Positions 21,427 through 33,867 of a stretch of DNA of 64,000 nt are shown piece by piece. The notes beneath the pieces are model-generated. The model had not been told where the DNA came from. It saw nothing but the letters and a program-made list of their open reading frames with translations, and searched no databases. Source of the stretch: Calvatia gigantea. Taxonomy: Eukaryota; Basidiomycota; Agaricomycetes; Agaricales; Lycoperdaceae. The stretch is from the NCBI GenBank assembly GCA_025093985.1, contig JACAAK010000008.1, forward strand, positions 1,550,001 to 1,614,000, read 5' to 3'. Both the position numbers and the translations under genes were made by a program. Within the stretch, counting starts at the first letter, position 1. Each line of letters starts with the position of its first letter.

Positions 21427-24400
21427 ATGAACGCTACATATACCGTGAATAATCACGAGTATTCAGACAAGTTAAGATCAGAACTCCATGAAGAGCACGA
21501 GGATCTTAATCAGATCATCACATATCACATCTGTGATTTGTCTCAGTGCCAAAAGTGTCGAGAAGAAGGGAATAAACATTCTGTGAATAACGCAGACTGG
21601 CTCCTTGATTCTGGAGCATCGTACCATGTCACCGGTTATCTCTCTGATTTCGCAGAGGTTAAGATGGGCCATTTCGGGCTTATACAAGCCGCTGGCAACC
21701 GGATCTATGAAATGACAGGACGAGGGTCTGTGATTTTCCAGCATGACGTGACAGACAAGGGAAAGTCCAGGAGTGCTACCTCAAGTATTGCGCCGGTCTT
21801 TTACATCAAAGAAATCACAGAACGGTTAATGTCCTCGGGCCAGATTCTTCGGAACGGCTATGTACTTGAGGCAACCGTTAAAGGAACCACCATCCATGAT
21901 AAATCAGGAAGAGCTGTAATATCCGCCTGGCCTCATCGTTTGTTCAAAAACAATGTACATACGGTGCACACGTATGTCTTGCACAATAGCAAGGAGAACC
22001 CAGTAGCGTTGACTTTACGCCAACTTGATTATATCGATTGGCATCGTCGAATGGGACACCCTTCGGATCGCGCGCTCTCCGAGCTTCCAAAGCACGTTGA
22101 GGGCATCGCGTCGATTCCCGCACCATCTACTTGGAAAGGCATTTGCGACGGCTGTGCCAAGGGGAAAATGCATAATAACCCCTTTCCGATTAACTCCAAG
22201 CGAGCCACCGCAGTCTTTGAGCTATGTCACTCAGACTTGCTGGAACTGCCCATCATTAGCTACCATAAATATAAATGGGCAATGACGTTCCTTGATGACT
22301 TTTCTTCCCACGCACATGTAGTCCTCCTTCGAAAGAAGTCTGAGGCTTCTGAAAAGCTAATTCAGCTTATCAGTGCGTTGGAGAACCTCTCCGGAATGCG
22401 AGTCAAGCGACTTCGCACTGATAATGGAGGAGAATATGTCAATGAAAGGTTATTGGCAGGACTCGCGGCGCGAGGAATTACCCACGAGACCACTGCTCCC
22501 TATGCGCATCAGCAGAATGGGAGAGCAGAACGACTGAACCGCACCCTACACGAGAAAGCCCAAGCTATAAGGCTACAGGCATGTCTACCTGACTCGTGGT
22601 GGGAATTTGCGTTGAATACAGCTGTGCATTTATATAATCGCACGCCAGTCCAGCGTCTGCAGTGGAAGACACCTTTTGAGTGTTATTCGAGGGAAAAACC
22701 AAATTTGTCCCATATCCGTGTGTTTGGATGCGGCGCGTATGTTTATCTACCCGATGAGATCCGCCCAAACAAATTGTCCGCAAAATCCGAGATTATGATC
22801 TTTCTTGGATACAAAGGCAGTAAAAATTACGTCTTTATGCGGCACACGGCAGGCAACGTGATCTTTATATCACCAAACACCTTGTTCGACGAGGGATATT
22901 TCCCTAAATGCCCCGATTCAGTGCCGGATAGCAGTAACCGGCCTAATCACGGAGGAGAGAGAAATCTGCCTAGACCAGGATTAGAGAATGAACCACCTAT
23001 TCCGCCATCTTCGGATGACGCTGGAATTGTTCCACCTCCACCTGATCATCCAGTTTCGTTACCCCCGGTTGCTCCACCATTCAAACCGAAATATTCTCCA
23101 CCTTCACCTCCACTACCCCGGTGAGAGTCTACTCCGCCGGACGGCATTGATTCACGACGGCCATCACCTGGCAATACGCCACCTTGGATTCCCCCACCTG
23201 AGTCGCCACCTTCGCGTGGAACGACCGTTGAGGAGGAGCCCGATGTACGTGATAATTGGCATGTGGACAGAGATGTATGGGACACCGAGAACGAGGAGTT
23301 CCCAATCCCTGTCCCCAAATGTCGAGCTGTTGGTTCTGATTAGGTAGAGCCGCGTCGTTCTGAACGACAAGGCAGGCCTCCTGTCAGACCAGGTAATACA
23401 TACGGAGAAAATCAGCGTCCAATTTCGATTGAAAGAGAAATAGATCGGACTCACCGACAAGAGCAGCAGAGGCAAAGGCAGTGCATATGCGCCAATGCCC
23501 CTTCGGATGAAATTATTCGAGAGCGAAGAGCAAGGACTAACCATCCTGAATATGTGAGGCAAAGAGTTCGTGCTGAGCGGTACCCGCCACGACCCTTTGA
23601 CATGCCTCCATTTCAGCTCCCTCCACGTCCGGAACTGCCGCCTATGCCTGAAAACAATGATCCAACATCTCACGATGTAAATGATATGGACATTGAAAGG
23701 CTTGTCGCTGAGGGAGGAGTAAAATTGATCGATTTCTTGATACAGACGGTACATAATACCACACACGGAGAGCCTGAAACTTTCCGTGACATGCTTAAGC
23801 TTCCTGAGCCTATTAAGGCAAAATGGATGGCTGCGTGTATCGAGGAACTCAAAGCGTTGAAGAAACGCGGGGTATATGAACTAGTAGATCTTCCGAAAGG
23901 AAGGAGGATGGTTAAAAACCGTTGGGTATTTCTCGAAAAGTCCGATGGCCGCCTGCGAGCTCGCTTAGTTGCGAAGGGGTTCTCGCAGATTGAAGGCATC
24001 GACTACAACGAGCTTTTCTCACCAGTTGTCCGCTACGAGTCTGCGCGCGTAAGCTTCGCACTCGCTGCAATCCATGATTGGGATATGCATAGCGTTGATG
24101 TAAAAACAGCCTATTTATATGGCAAACTGGATGAGGAAATATACATGGAACAGCCCGAAGGGTTTCGACTTCCCGGGCAGGAAGGAAAAGTATGGAGACT
24201 TAGACGAGCGATCTACGGCCTTAAACAAGCCGGTCGCCAGTGGTGGAAAGAATTGCATCAATCTATGATTGAGCTGGGATTTACCCGCTGCAAATCTGAC
24301 TACGCCGTCTACTTTCACAGACATTTGAAAACGAAAGAGCTTGTAGTAGCCATTGTTTACGTTGATGACGTGAATTTCCTGGGAAAGAAAAACTCCCCCC

Positions 24401-25368
24401 TCCTCAATGAGTTGAAGGGAAAGTTCACTAAAAAGTGGGAATGCAGAGACCATGGTCCCTGTGAAGAATTTCTTGGGATGAAAATCTCGAGGAATCGCTC
24501 CAAGCGTCAAATCTTCATCCAACAGGTGAAATACCTGGATAAGATCTTGCAGCGCTTCCAGGTTCCGCAGTCCGCCGCGGCTAAAACACCATTACCAGCT
24601 GGCTTCCAATTCGTAACGAATAAGGAAACTGCATCGCACCCCTTCCGTCAAAAGTACCAACAATTGGTTGGATCGTTAATGTACTTGATGATCGGTACTA
24701 GGCCCGACATAGCCTTTGCCGTAGTTAAGCTGGCACAATATGCCGCTAACCCTGCACCTGAGCACTATCGCGCTGGAATTCATGTATTAAAGTACTTGTC
24801 TATGACAAGGAACTATGCATTGAAATATGAAGGCGATACTGGGAAATCCGCGGTGACGCTGGAATGCCTCAGTGACTTGGACTGGGCTCAAGATACAGAA
24901 ACCCGCCGATCTGTTTCGGGAAACGTTTGTATGATCGCGTCCGGTGCTGTCACTTGGACTTCGCGGCAACAAAAGACGGTTTCATTATCGTCCACTGAGG
25001 CGGAATATAAAGAACTGTCTGACGCTTCACGACAAGTGAAATGGCTGTCACAGCTTCTGGAGGAGCTCAATATTGAGCACCCAACTCCCATTCTCTACGG
25101 TGACAACGATGGGTCCAAATTTTGGACAGAAAATCCCATTGTTGAAAAACGATCGAAGCACGTGGATATTCATTACCACTATGTGCGAGAATTGGTTGAG
25201 GAAGGAATTATTGTTATTGGTGATGTGTCTTCACAAGACAATCCCGCCGATATCTTTACAAAGAATCTTGGTGTAACCAAAATCAATCTCTTCCGCCCTG
25301 AACTAGGACTGATTTTCGGTTCCGATATCGAAGCATGGGATAAAGCCGCTCGATCGATGAAACATTAA
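21427..25368 (+). pseudogene. Copia B pol (protease, integrase, RT, RNase H), two stops
   Basis: In the gag frame. Protease: WLLDSGASYHVT. GAG-pre-integrase: IDWHRRMGHPSDRAL with the CDGCAKGK zinc site. Integrase core: CHSDLLELP, FLDDFSSHAHV, RTDNGGEYVN, QQNGRAERLNRTL (D,D35E type). RT: RLVAKGFSQIEGIDY, VDVKTAYLYGKLDEEIYMEQ, YGLKQAGRQWW, IVYVDDVNFLG. RNase H: SSTEAEYKELSDA and SKHVDIHYHYVRE. Two stops break it: TGA 23,122-23,124 in the Pro-rich linker and TAG 23,341-23,343. Domain order PR-INT-RT-RH marks Ty1/Copia. All catalytic residues look intact, so the copy is very recently disabled or needs readthrough. Confidence 0.95.
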
Positions 25369-25806
25369 TCTCCCTCCTTCAAGTGAGGAGGAGTGTTGAA
25401 TCTCGATCCGTACCACTATGTTGGTTCAGTCTATTTACAGTATAGCTGAAACGGGTTCTTGAGTACTTCACTCTTGAAGAGAGATAACGAACAATGTACT
25501 AGACCGCACTCTAGGTTGCTGGTCATGGTCTATTAAATAGAACAATGTACGCAGTATGCTTTGTATATGCTACTGGCAGATAAGACCTCACCTGTATTAG
25601 GTAGAACGGCGCACAGACCAGAGACATTAGATATATAAGACCTATGTAGTATGCGTATATTCTTTAGACAATCCAGTCTACTCTTTGCCCATCATTCCAC
25701 TCAGATATCCACTAGCTACGGTCTACAACTATCATCTCAACAAACCCAGTGAGTACGACTCCCCTCCGCCACTAGTGTAGGCTACTGTGGTGTACTCGTC
25801 TTAACA

Positions 25807-26239
25807 TTCTTTTCCATATACTCCAGTCCAATCTTTATTTATTTATCATATGTATCCCTAGTTCACCTTCTTATGACTCATTCTGAGTCATGTTTCTGTT
25901 TATATCTTGTACTTCCCCCTAACAGACCTCTCTCTACTCATCTCCATCTTCTTGTGACTTGTATTGCTTCTTTTCCTATTCATCAGTTATTCTCTATGAC
26001 TCCTTAGATTACCAATTAACCTGTAGTAGTCTCCCATTGACTCATACCCTCTTACTACATAATTACTCATCTCTTATGTGTAGCTAGTATATAAACCATA
26101 AGTAGTACACTTGTATTACCTTAGGTTATTCTAGTAACAAGCTTCCTGATCTTTGCTTGTCTGCTACAAGGTTAACAACCTTGGGGACTGTAGTGACATT
26201 TAACTCAGACTTCTCAGACAAGCATGAGCTTCTACTTGC
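25807..26239 (+). repeat. A2 5' LTR, middle segment
   Basis: Resumes the A LTR after Copia B (TTCTTTTCCATATACTCCAG), with the shared GACTCATTCTGAGTCATG and ACAAGGTTAACAACCTTGGG motifs. It breaks off at CTTCTACTTG, where an antisense gypsy fragment begins. Confidence 0.8.
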
Positions 26240-28619
26240 CTGAACTCCTAACATTGGGATCTCTTCTGCATCAAAGATGCACTTGGTTCGTTTGAAGCAT
26301 AGATTGTACTGGGCTGCTCATTCCAGAAATCGCACTGTCTATTCCTTTAGTTGCTCCTTAGTATCTCCCGGGATGGCAAAGTCATCCATATAGTTTATGA
26401 TGTCTCCATTTTGTAAGAGGTCACGGAAGATGCTTGTCATCATTCTGGAGAACATCCCTGGCGAGTTGCTCAGGCCAAAATACATGACTGTCGGCTTGAA
26501 GAGTCCTTCATTGGTGAGGAAGGCAGCTTTCCATTCATCTCCTTCTTTGATCCTGACATTGTTGTATCCCCAGATGATGTCCAGCTTATTGAAGTATTTT
26601 GCTTTTCCAAGCTTGTCGATTACTTCACCAATTCTTGGCAGTGGTGTTTTGTCTTTGACCACTACTTTGTTTAGCTATCTGTAGTCCTGGATCAGCCTTT
26701 TGGATCCGTCTTTCTTCGGGATGAAGAATGTTGGTGCTGCATATAGGGATTTCAATGGCCGTATTCGTCCTGATTCTAGGTTTTCCTTGATGAATGACTT
26801 GAGTTCATCTTGCTCCTTAACTGTCATGTTGTATGTCCCTGCACTTATTTCTTTTGGGGCATCCTCCGTTAAGACTATTTTGTGGTCCCATTCAGTTCAT
26901 TCTGGGAGCTTGTCAAATGTCGTTTTGTTGAATAAGTGCATGAACGGTTGTACATAGTCTGGTAGGTCTTCCAGTTTGGTTGGGTCTGGCTTGTCTTCTT
27001 CTTTCCATAGGTCCTCCGTGGTAGTTATGTTTCATAGTTTTTCAATGATAGGGATGTTCTGATGGGGGAATTGGCAGCCTGGTGGACACCGGGTGAACTT
27101 GATTTCTCCATTGTTCCAGTCTACTTCCGGATTGTGTTTGACTAGCCAATCGTGTCCTAGGAAGACTTCTGCTCTGTCCTGTAGTTGTACAACTGATGCC
27201 TTGATTTGTTCCTTATGTCCCTGGATGTCGATGTTGATCATGGTGGTTTCCATTACTTTTCTGCCTTGGTTAGGTGTTCCATCTGCGTTTAGTACCATTA
27301 TTTGTCATTCCAATTTCCGGGTAGGGAGTCCCTCTTCATCTACCAATTTCTTGCTAATGCTGCTGGTTGTACATCCTGAGTCTACGATGGTGTTGACTGT
27401 TATCTCTTTCCCTGCTGTTCATATTTTTCCTTTTAAATTCAGTTCGTGCTTTCTTCTCTGAGGAATCGTGTAGAATTTGTCTGATATTCTAGATACAAGC
27501 TTTTTGACTCTCGAGGTAGCGCCTACTCGGAGTCTTCGGAAAAATCCTTTTCCTCTTTGTTGGTAGCCTCTTCTACTCCTCGGACTTGGATCTTCTTGGG
27601 TGCAGTGCAGGCTTTGGCTATGTGCCCCTTTTTTCCACAGTTGTAGCATGTCAACCCCTTGGGCTTTTTGCAATCCTTGGCAATGTGGCCAAAAATGCCA
27701 CAGTTGTAGCACTTCGGTTCTCCTTTGTCATTAAAGATGTAATACCTGCTTTTTATCTTCATGAGCTCACCCATTCCTCCGTAGGTGGTGCCAGTGTTCG
27801 TCTTCCTGTCTCTTCAGTATTCGGATGCCTCATATCCTTGTCCAATGGACAATATGGCTTCTTTCCATTCTGCATATGTGTCTGGCCTAGCTGAGGGTAG
27901 GTAGCCTGTGATCGTATGTATGATGTCTTATTGGGCATTCTTCCTAAGTAGGAACATAGTGTGCTTGCTGTCAGTCTTGGCCTTGCTTTTTAGCACCTCG
28001 AATTTGATTAAGTAGTCGGCGGTGTTTCGGTTTCCTTGTTTGAATTTTTTGATCTGCCATTCAGCTTTGCTGTTTGAGGCATCGTCTGAGAAGGTTCTTC
28101 TAAATTCCTCAGAGAAAACCTTCCAGTCCACTGAATCCTCAGATTCCAGGATGGCTGGTGCTCTCATAGCTGCATATGCTTCTGCAGTTCCTCCTCGCAG
28201 TCTGGCTAGGACTGCTATGGCTTTATCATCTGCCAAAACTATCTTGTTGAATTTCATGAAGAGTGTCATTGCTCTCCACCAGTCGTTGAACTTGGTACAG
28301 GTACCATCAAAAAATCCTGGGTCTGGCACTAGGCCTTTCCCACTGGACATTGTTGCGGGCACTACTGTGTTGTCAGTCATATTGGAGTTGATCTCTGATT
28401 CTGTTTCGTCCAAGCTTGATTTGTCTGATTTCTCCTGATGGGCTATCTCTTCCTCTGCTAGGTCAAGTTCATTTAGAAGTTCTGATAACACTTCTTCTTC
28501 TACTGGGTTTACTCCAGGTTCGTCGTGTGTTTCTTCAGGTACTTCGGGGTTCCCTGTTTCTTCTTTGTCTGATGTTTCAGATTCGTCGTCAGTGACTTTG
28601 AGATTTGGTTCTCTATATT
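26240..28619 (-). mobile_element. Gypsy C3 fragment, antisense, gag to early RT
   Basis: Minus-strand reading from the right: gag (28,61x to about 27,520; KFNDWWRAMTLFMKFNKI; two zinc knuckles CYNCGIFGHIAKDC and CYNCGKKGHIAKAC at about 27,610-27,720), protease region (27,298-27,032; VFLGHDWLVKHNPEVDW), and RT (26,9xx-26,340; GLSNSPGMFSRM, YMDDFAIPG). It stops at LKRTKCIFDAEEIPM near 26,240. No LTRs are present and the first gag codons are missing. The gag still has CGA in KIQVRGVEE where C2 has TGA, so C3 is a less decayed reference for the C family. Confidence 0.9.
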
Positions 28620-28827
28620 CATCAGTTATTCTCTAACAACCTTGGGGACTGTAGTGACATTTAACTCAGACTTCTCAGACAAGCATGAGCTTCTACTTGA
28701 GGGAGCAATCCAAAGTCTGCACAGAAGTCATTGAGACTTGTTGAATACTTCTGGGCTATAGCATTGAACCTCTCCCTGAGTGGAGATGATCCAGGCCCAG
28801 TTGTAAAGTAAGGTAATGTACATAACA
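28620..28827 (+). repeat. A2 5' LTR, terminal segment with internal deletion
   Basis: After the antisense fragment the A LTR resumes as AGTTATTCTCT joined directly to AACAACCTTGGGGACTG, skipping about 180 bp present at 25,996-26,172. It ends ATGTACATAACA, followed by internal TAAGAATAACCTCACC. The AACAACCTTGG ... CTTCTACTTG tract (about 67 bp) therefore occurs on both sides of fragment C3. Confidence 0.75.
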
Positions 28828-29982
28828 TAAGAATAACCTCACCTCTTCTCTCATTTCTATACAATTCCTATTTCTTATGGCTAGCTTCTGCCAATTATTC
28901 CTCCATCTAGTTGACATTGAGAAGCCTCTGCCTAGTAGTGTCAAGTAGAGTGGGCCTAGTCACTGCTTTCTGTTTTTCTTCACCACATCTTGAAAAGGGA
29001 AATGTCCTTCACACTCTCCTTCCTCTCCAGAATGATCATTCTATACCCCAACTCAACATTCCTTTGAATCACCTACTATACTACCACCCAAACATGCCCA
29101 CCAATCAGAAGAACCTTTAGCACCATACTTGGAAAGAATCTATCACACCCCATGAACAAGATCTCAAAAACCCAAACTACTACAGGAATTACCAGCACCT
29201 ACAAAAAAAATCCAATGAACCAAAACCTCCTAAGCCATCTCAAAGTGGCAAATTCAACTATTTTCAACCCAATTCACCTGAGCAAGGCCCATCTCAGGAA
29301 TTGCCACCAGAAATACCATCCAGAGCCATATCCCCTTCCTAATTTGGAATTGAAAACCCCTAGACCTTACCATCAATCCTTGAAGACAACTCTGATGACA
29401 AGACATTCTATTAGCTGCCTGAACATCCAGACAAAGTATCAGACTTCTCCAATAGAGAAGAAGATCATCTTCTATATGCTCCAGACACCCTTGAATACCT
29501 AGACATTCCTGGTTTCGAATTCTAAAAACTAGTACATCCAGAAACTGAAACAATGGCTACTTTAACTCAAACTCAAACTCAAACAAGTACTCAGCCATCC
29601 CTAGACTAACCACTTTCCAGAACATTGACCCCAATATTTGGAATCAGAATATAAAGACCTCCTAGTAGAAGGTCTCCCAGTAAAGGTTGAAGAGGCAGTG
29701 CACCCTCTCCCTTCCCTCCCTTATCACAAAGTCCCAGCAATGCTCTATCTACTCTATTCTCTTTCTTGCTTGGAGGAGGAGGCTGATGAAGACATTGAAC
29801 TCCTACAATTCAATTTGTAGGAAATGATGGAAACTCAAAAGAAATTGGACAAAAACCACCGAACTTTGATGGGGTAACACCAAGATTCAAAACTTGGTGG
29901 ATACTAGTCAAGAACTACCTTGAAATGAACTCTAGAGCCTTTACAGATGACTAATGACAGATCAGATTCATCCTAGGCCTTA

Positions 29983-30289
29983 TGTTATGGTTTTTCAGCA
30001 ATTAAATCATACTCCATTCTTGTCTGCATTTCTATACTACTAGTATATCTGTTTCATCTATTCCTATCGAGTGATCTCTGGTTATGACTCATACTAACTA
30101 CTGCACCAACCTGATCGGATGTTTCATGTAGTTACCCCATCCATTCAACTGAATGGCTCCCTGTATTTAAGTATACATACATCCACTGTATTTGGTACAC
30201 TTAACTACCTTTGTTTCCTCTCTTCTTACTTGCCCTCAAGTCTTAGCCCAAGTAGCAACCTGAGGTCTTATCAGACTAAGGTCATAACA
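29983..30289 (+). mobile_element. Solo Gypsy-C-family LTR, TSD CCTTA
   Basis: 307 bp, TGTTATGGTTTTTCAGC ... AGACTAAGGTCATAACA, homologous to the C1/C2 LTRs (shared CTCAAGTCTTAGCC..AGT..CAACCTGAGGT). CCTTA lies on both sides (29,978-29,982; 30,290-30,294), and A2 gag reads on across it. Confidence 0.85.
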
Positions 30290-30948
30290 CCTTATGGTCA
30301 AAGAAAAAGCTGAATCTTGGTCCAAATAGTACTATACCAGCTGAATTACCAATGCTCAAGGAAAACTGGTACCGTGGAGATACTCTACCTTCAAGGAGTT
30401 TGAAACAGAAATCCTAAAGCATTTTACCCTGGTGGATAAACAAATTACTGCACAATGACAATGGAATGACCTAAGACAAAACAAATCAACTGCAGTGGAC
30501 TTCAACCTCAAATTCCAACATTTTGCTTCAATTACAGGGATCAAGGATAACAAGGCATTAATTGAACAATATAAACATGGACTTATACTCTCTCTTGTCT
30601 GAGAAGTATGGACAAGAAAAGAAGAACTACCTGAAACCATCAAAGAATGGTATACAGATGCAGTATGGTGTGATTCTGTCAATTGCCAAGCAGATGCAAT
30701 GTGGCCATAAAATTACCCTTGAAATCCAAACCCTTACCAGCCACCACAGCTCCCCCAACAAACCTACCAATCTTGCTTTCAACCAAACAATCAACCTTGA
30801 TGAGCTATTCATGAAATACAAACCAAACTGCAAGATTACTATGAACCACTGTATGAAGATGAGGACCAATATTATCCTGAACAGGAATTGGACAACTGTT
30901 ATAGTGAGATTGACTTTGTCCTAAGTCAACCTGATATCTACAAGCAGT

Positions 30949-31425
30949 TGTGATATCAAAGAGGACTCCTTCTCGAAGGCTTAAGAATATCAAAGTATTA
31001 CAACTACTTTGTATTCTTAAATGTCTAAGATCAGAGGTCTTGTCCTTCAATAGATAACTCTTATAACATCTTTATAAAGTAAGCTTAATAGTTTAGAGGT
31101 AACATCTTAAGTTCAGATTATAAGAGAGTGTTAAGAGAGTTATAGATTGAGTCTCTACCTAACCAAGTAGAAATGATGCTGTCTACTGGTCAAGTTGAAG
31201 GGTTTATATACTATAGCAGTGTGCTACTATATTGTACTGTATTGATATGTTACTTGTCTAGATATGGTATATAAAAGTCATACAACTTCAGAGTGGTATG
31301 ACTTTGAATTATTATATAAGTTGTTCTATTTATAAGTATTAAGTTCTAGGCATAGTCTGGACATGTTCTAGTCTAAGAGCATTCTAGAACTTATATTATC
31401 TAAGTAAATAGTCATATTCATAACA
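30949..31425 (+). repeat. LTR-like insertion E in A2 gag
   Basis: About 477 bp with TGTGATATCAAAGAGGACTC at the left and ATTCATAACA at the right. It is absent from the equivalent place in A1 (about 60,130) and similar to the decayed repeat at 15,673-16,540. It has no coding content and is AT-rich. No matching 5-bp TSD was found, so the exact ends are uncertain. Confidence 0.5.
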
Positions 31426-32726
31426 ACAACCCCTCAGATATTCATGATCCAGATGACCCCAAACTACAGTTAAATATTGTATTCACTACTAAGCAAGTTG
31501 CTCACTACAAAGCCAGAAAATGTATAGGATGTGGAAAGTTTGGACATCTTATTAGCAACTGTCTGAACCCCAACCCAAACCTATCAAAGGATAAACCTCC
31601 TCCCAAATGACCTAATCCTCTGCAACAAAGATTCATGCAACCACTATAATACTCACAGCCCCAACAACCCCAAGCTTCTAGAAACTATTCTGGTTCTGCC
31701 CTGAATCAAACTCAAAAAATCTCTGCACTGGATATTCAAGCCATGATTAAAGAACTCCCAACCAACAAACAAATGGAATTCAGAGAAGCCTATATCACTA
31801 ACCCAACACTCAAACCCTTTAGGGATTTTTGAAGGCATTACCCAATCTTGAAAAAGAATTGCTGGGTGACCCACAAATTAACTTAATCAAACTCCCTACC
31901 TTAAACAACAAAGCATCAATTTTTCTCCCTATTGAACTAAACCAAGACCACCTATGAAATATCCCAGTCACTGTATTAATCGACTCAGGAGCTCAAGAAA
32001 ACTTTATCTTCTCCACATTCACTAATACTCATGGACTACAAACCCATACTATCAACCAACCTATCAAAGTATCTAATATAGATGGAACCCCCAATAAAAA
32101 CAGATCAATCTATAAGAGTGTAGAACTAAATGCTCTAATCAATGGAAAACAATGTCAGTTTGAAGCCTATGTCTCAGAAATAGAATCAAAAGATCTAATT
32201 CTCAGATACCCATGGCTACAACAAACAAATCTGGACATAAACTGAACTACTCAAGAGTTCAGTTGGTGAAACAATGACCATATTATACCCCTTATTGCTA
32301 AATCCACAAACAGACCTACTACCATCAATGAAATTACCCTAGTGTTGTGAACTTTTGCCTATTTGTGTCCACCCCATGTTCATCTTCATTCTGATATATC
32401 TGATATTCATTTCATCTATTCCAGTATCAGTGATCTCCGAGTATTGACTCATAAGACTACTACACCATTATCATCGGATGTTTCATGTAGTTACCTCCAT
32501 CTGTTCAACCAGATATCTATCATACTTAAGTGTACATACATACTTCTGTATTCAGTATGCTTAACCACCTAGTTCTTTCCCCCTTACTTGCCCTCAAGTC
32601 TTAGCCTAAGTTGCAACCTGAGGTTTACTCAGACTAAGGTCATAATATTTGGTTAAGCATCCCTACCTCACCTTGCAAGGAATAGGCTGAAATAGGCCTA
32701 AACAAAGACAATCTAAGAGCTAGTAT

Positions 32727-33859
32727 ATGAGCTCGAACCCAGATGAATATAGAGAACCAAATCTTGAAGTCACCAATGATGAATCTGAAACATTGGACAA
32801 AGAAGAAACAGGGAACCCAAAAGTACCTGAAGAACCTATCCCAGGAGCACACGATGAACCTGGAGCAAACCCAGCAGAAGAAGAAGTACTGTCAGAACTT
32901 CTAAACGAACTTGACCTAGCAGAGGAAGAGTTAATCCATCAGGAGAAATCAGACAAATCAAGTTCGGACAAAACAGAATCAGGAACTGACTCTGATATGA
33001 CTGACAACACAGTAGTACCTGCAGCAATGCCCAATGGGAAGGGCTTAGTGCCAGACCCAGGTTTCTTTGACAGCACCCGCACCAAATTTGATGACTGGTG
33101 GAGAGCTATGACGCTCTTTATGAAATTCAACAAGATTGCCCCAGCTGATGACCGAGCTATAACAGTCTTAGCCAGGCTGCGAGGAGGAACTGCAGAAGCA
33201 TATGCGGCCATGAAAGCGCCAACCATCCTAGAGTCTAAAGACTCAGTAGACTGGAAGGTGTTCTCCGAGGACTTTAGAAAAACCTTCTCGGACGATGCCT
33301 CAAACAGTAAGGCAGAATGGCAGATCAAAAAATTCAAACAAGGAAATCGAAACACTGCCAACTATCTAATTGAATTTGAAGTCCTGAAAAGCAAAGCCAA
33401 GACTGACAGCAAGCACGCCATGTTTCTACTTAGGAAAAACACCTGATAGGATATCATACACATGATCACTGGTTATCCACCTTCAGTCAGACCAGACACA
33501 TATGTGGAATGGAAAGAAGCCATACTCTCTGTTGGACAAGGGTATGAAGCCTCTGAGTACCAAGGAGATAGAAAGACAAACACTGGCACCACCTATAGAG
33601 GAATGGGTGAGCCTATGGAGATAGGAAGTCGACACCATGTCTTCAACAACAAAGGAGAACTGAAATGTTACAATTGTGGAATTTTCAGACACATCGCCAA
33701 AGACTGCAAAAAACCCAAGGGGTTAATACAGTATGCTACAATTGTGGTAAGAAGGGACATATAGCCAAAACTTGTACCGTGCCCAAGAAGGTCCAAGTTT
33801 GGGGGATAGAAGAAACCACTGAAGAAGAGAAAAAGGATTTTTCTGAGGACTCCGAGTAG
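32727..33859 (+). pseudogene. Gypsy C1 gag
   Basis: Starts MSSNPDEYREPNLEVTND. An acidic N-terminus is followed by the capsid-like DPGFFDSTRTKFDDWWRAMT and WKVFSEDFRKTFSDDASN. Adjacent stops TGA TAG at 33,444-33,449 replace CGA CAG of copy C2. The zinc knuckles CYNCGIFRHIAKDC and CYNCGKKGHIAKTC (about 33,666-33,775) are put out of frame with each other by a 5-bp TACAGTA-type insertion at 33,727-33,733 that is absent from C2 and C3. Ends TAG at 33,857; pol lies in the -1 frame. Confidence 0.9.
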
Positions 33860-33867
33860 GCACTACC

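Larger units (their letters stand above)
19000..25806 (+). mobile_element. Full-length Ty1/Copia element B, TSD TTCTT
   Basis: LTRs 19,000-19,407 and 25,394-25,806 (TGTTGAATCTCGATCCGTAC ... CTTAACA) differ at about three transitions plus one 5-bp insertion, so the element is young. TTCTT flanks it at 18,995-18,999 and 25,807-25,811. The putative primer site GGTTATGGGCCCC directly follows the 5' LTR; the purine tract GTGAGGAGGAG precedes the 3' LTR. It is CpG-rich, in contrast to its surroundings, and sits inside the A2 5' LTR. Confidence 0.95.
28828..32342 (+). pseudogene. Chromovirus A2 gag and protease, heavily decayed
   Basis: The gag leader (28,911-29,980) parallels A1 gag at 17,922-18,923 but with many stops. 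It is interrupted by a solo C LTR (29,983-30,289), resumes LMVKEKAESWSK at 30,295, and shows AVDFNLKFQHFASITGIKDN. It is interrupted again at about 30,949-31,425. A CCHC knuckle (CIGCGKFGHLISNC) follows at about 31,525. The protease region has VLIDSGAQENFI (about 31,970) and FEAYVSEIESKDLILRYPW. It ends at ITL (32,342), where Gypsy C1 is inserted. Confidence 0.8.
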
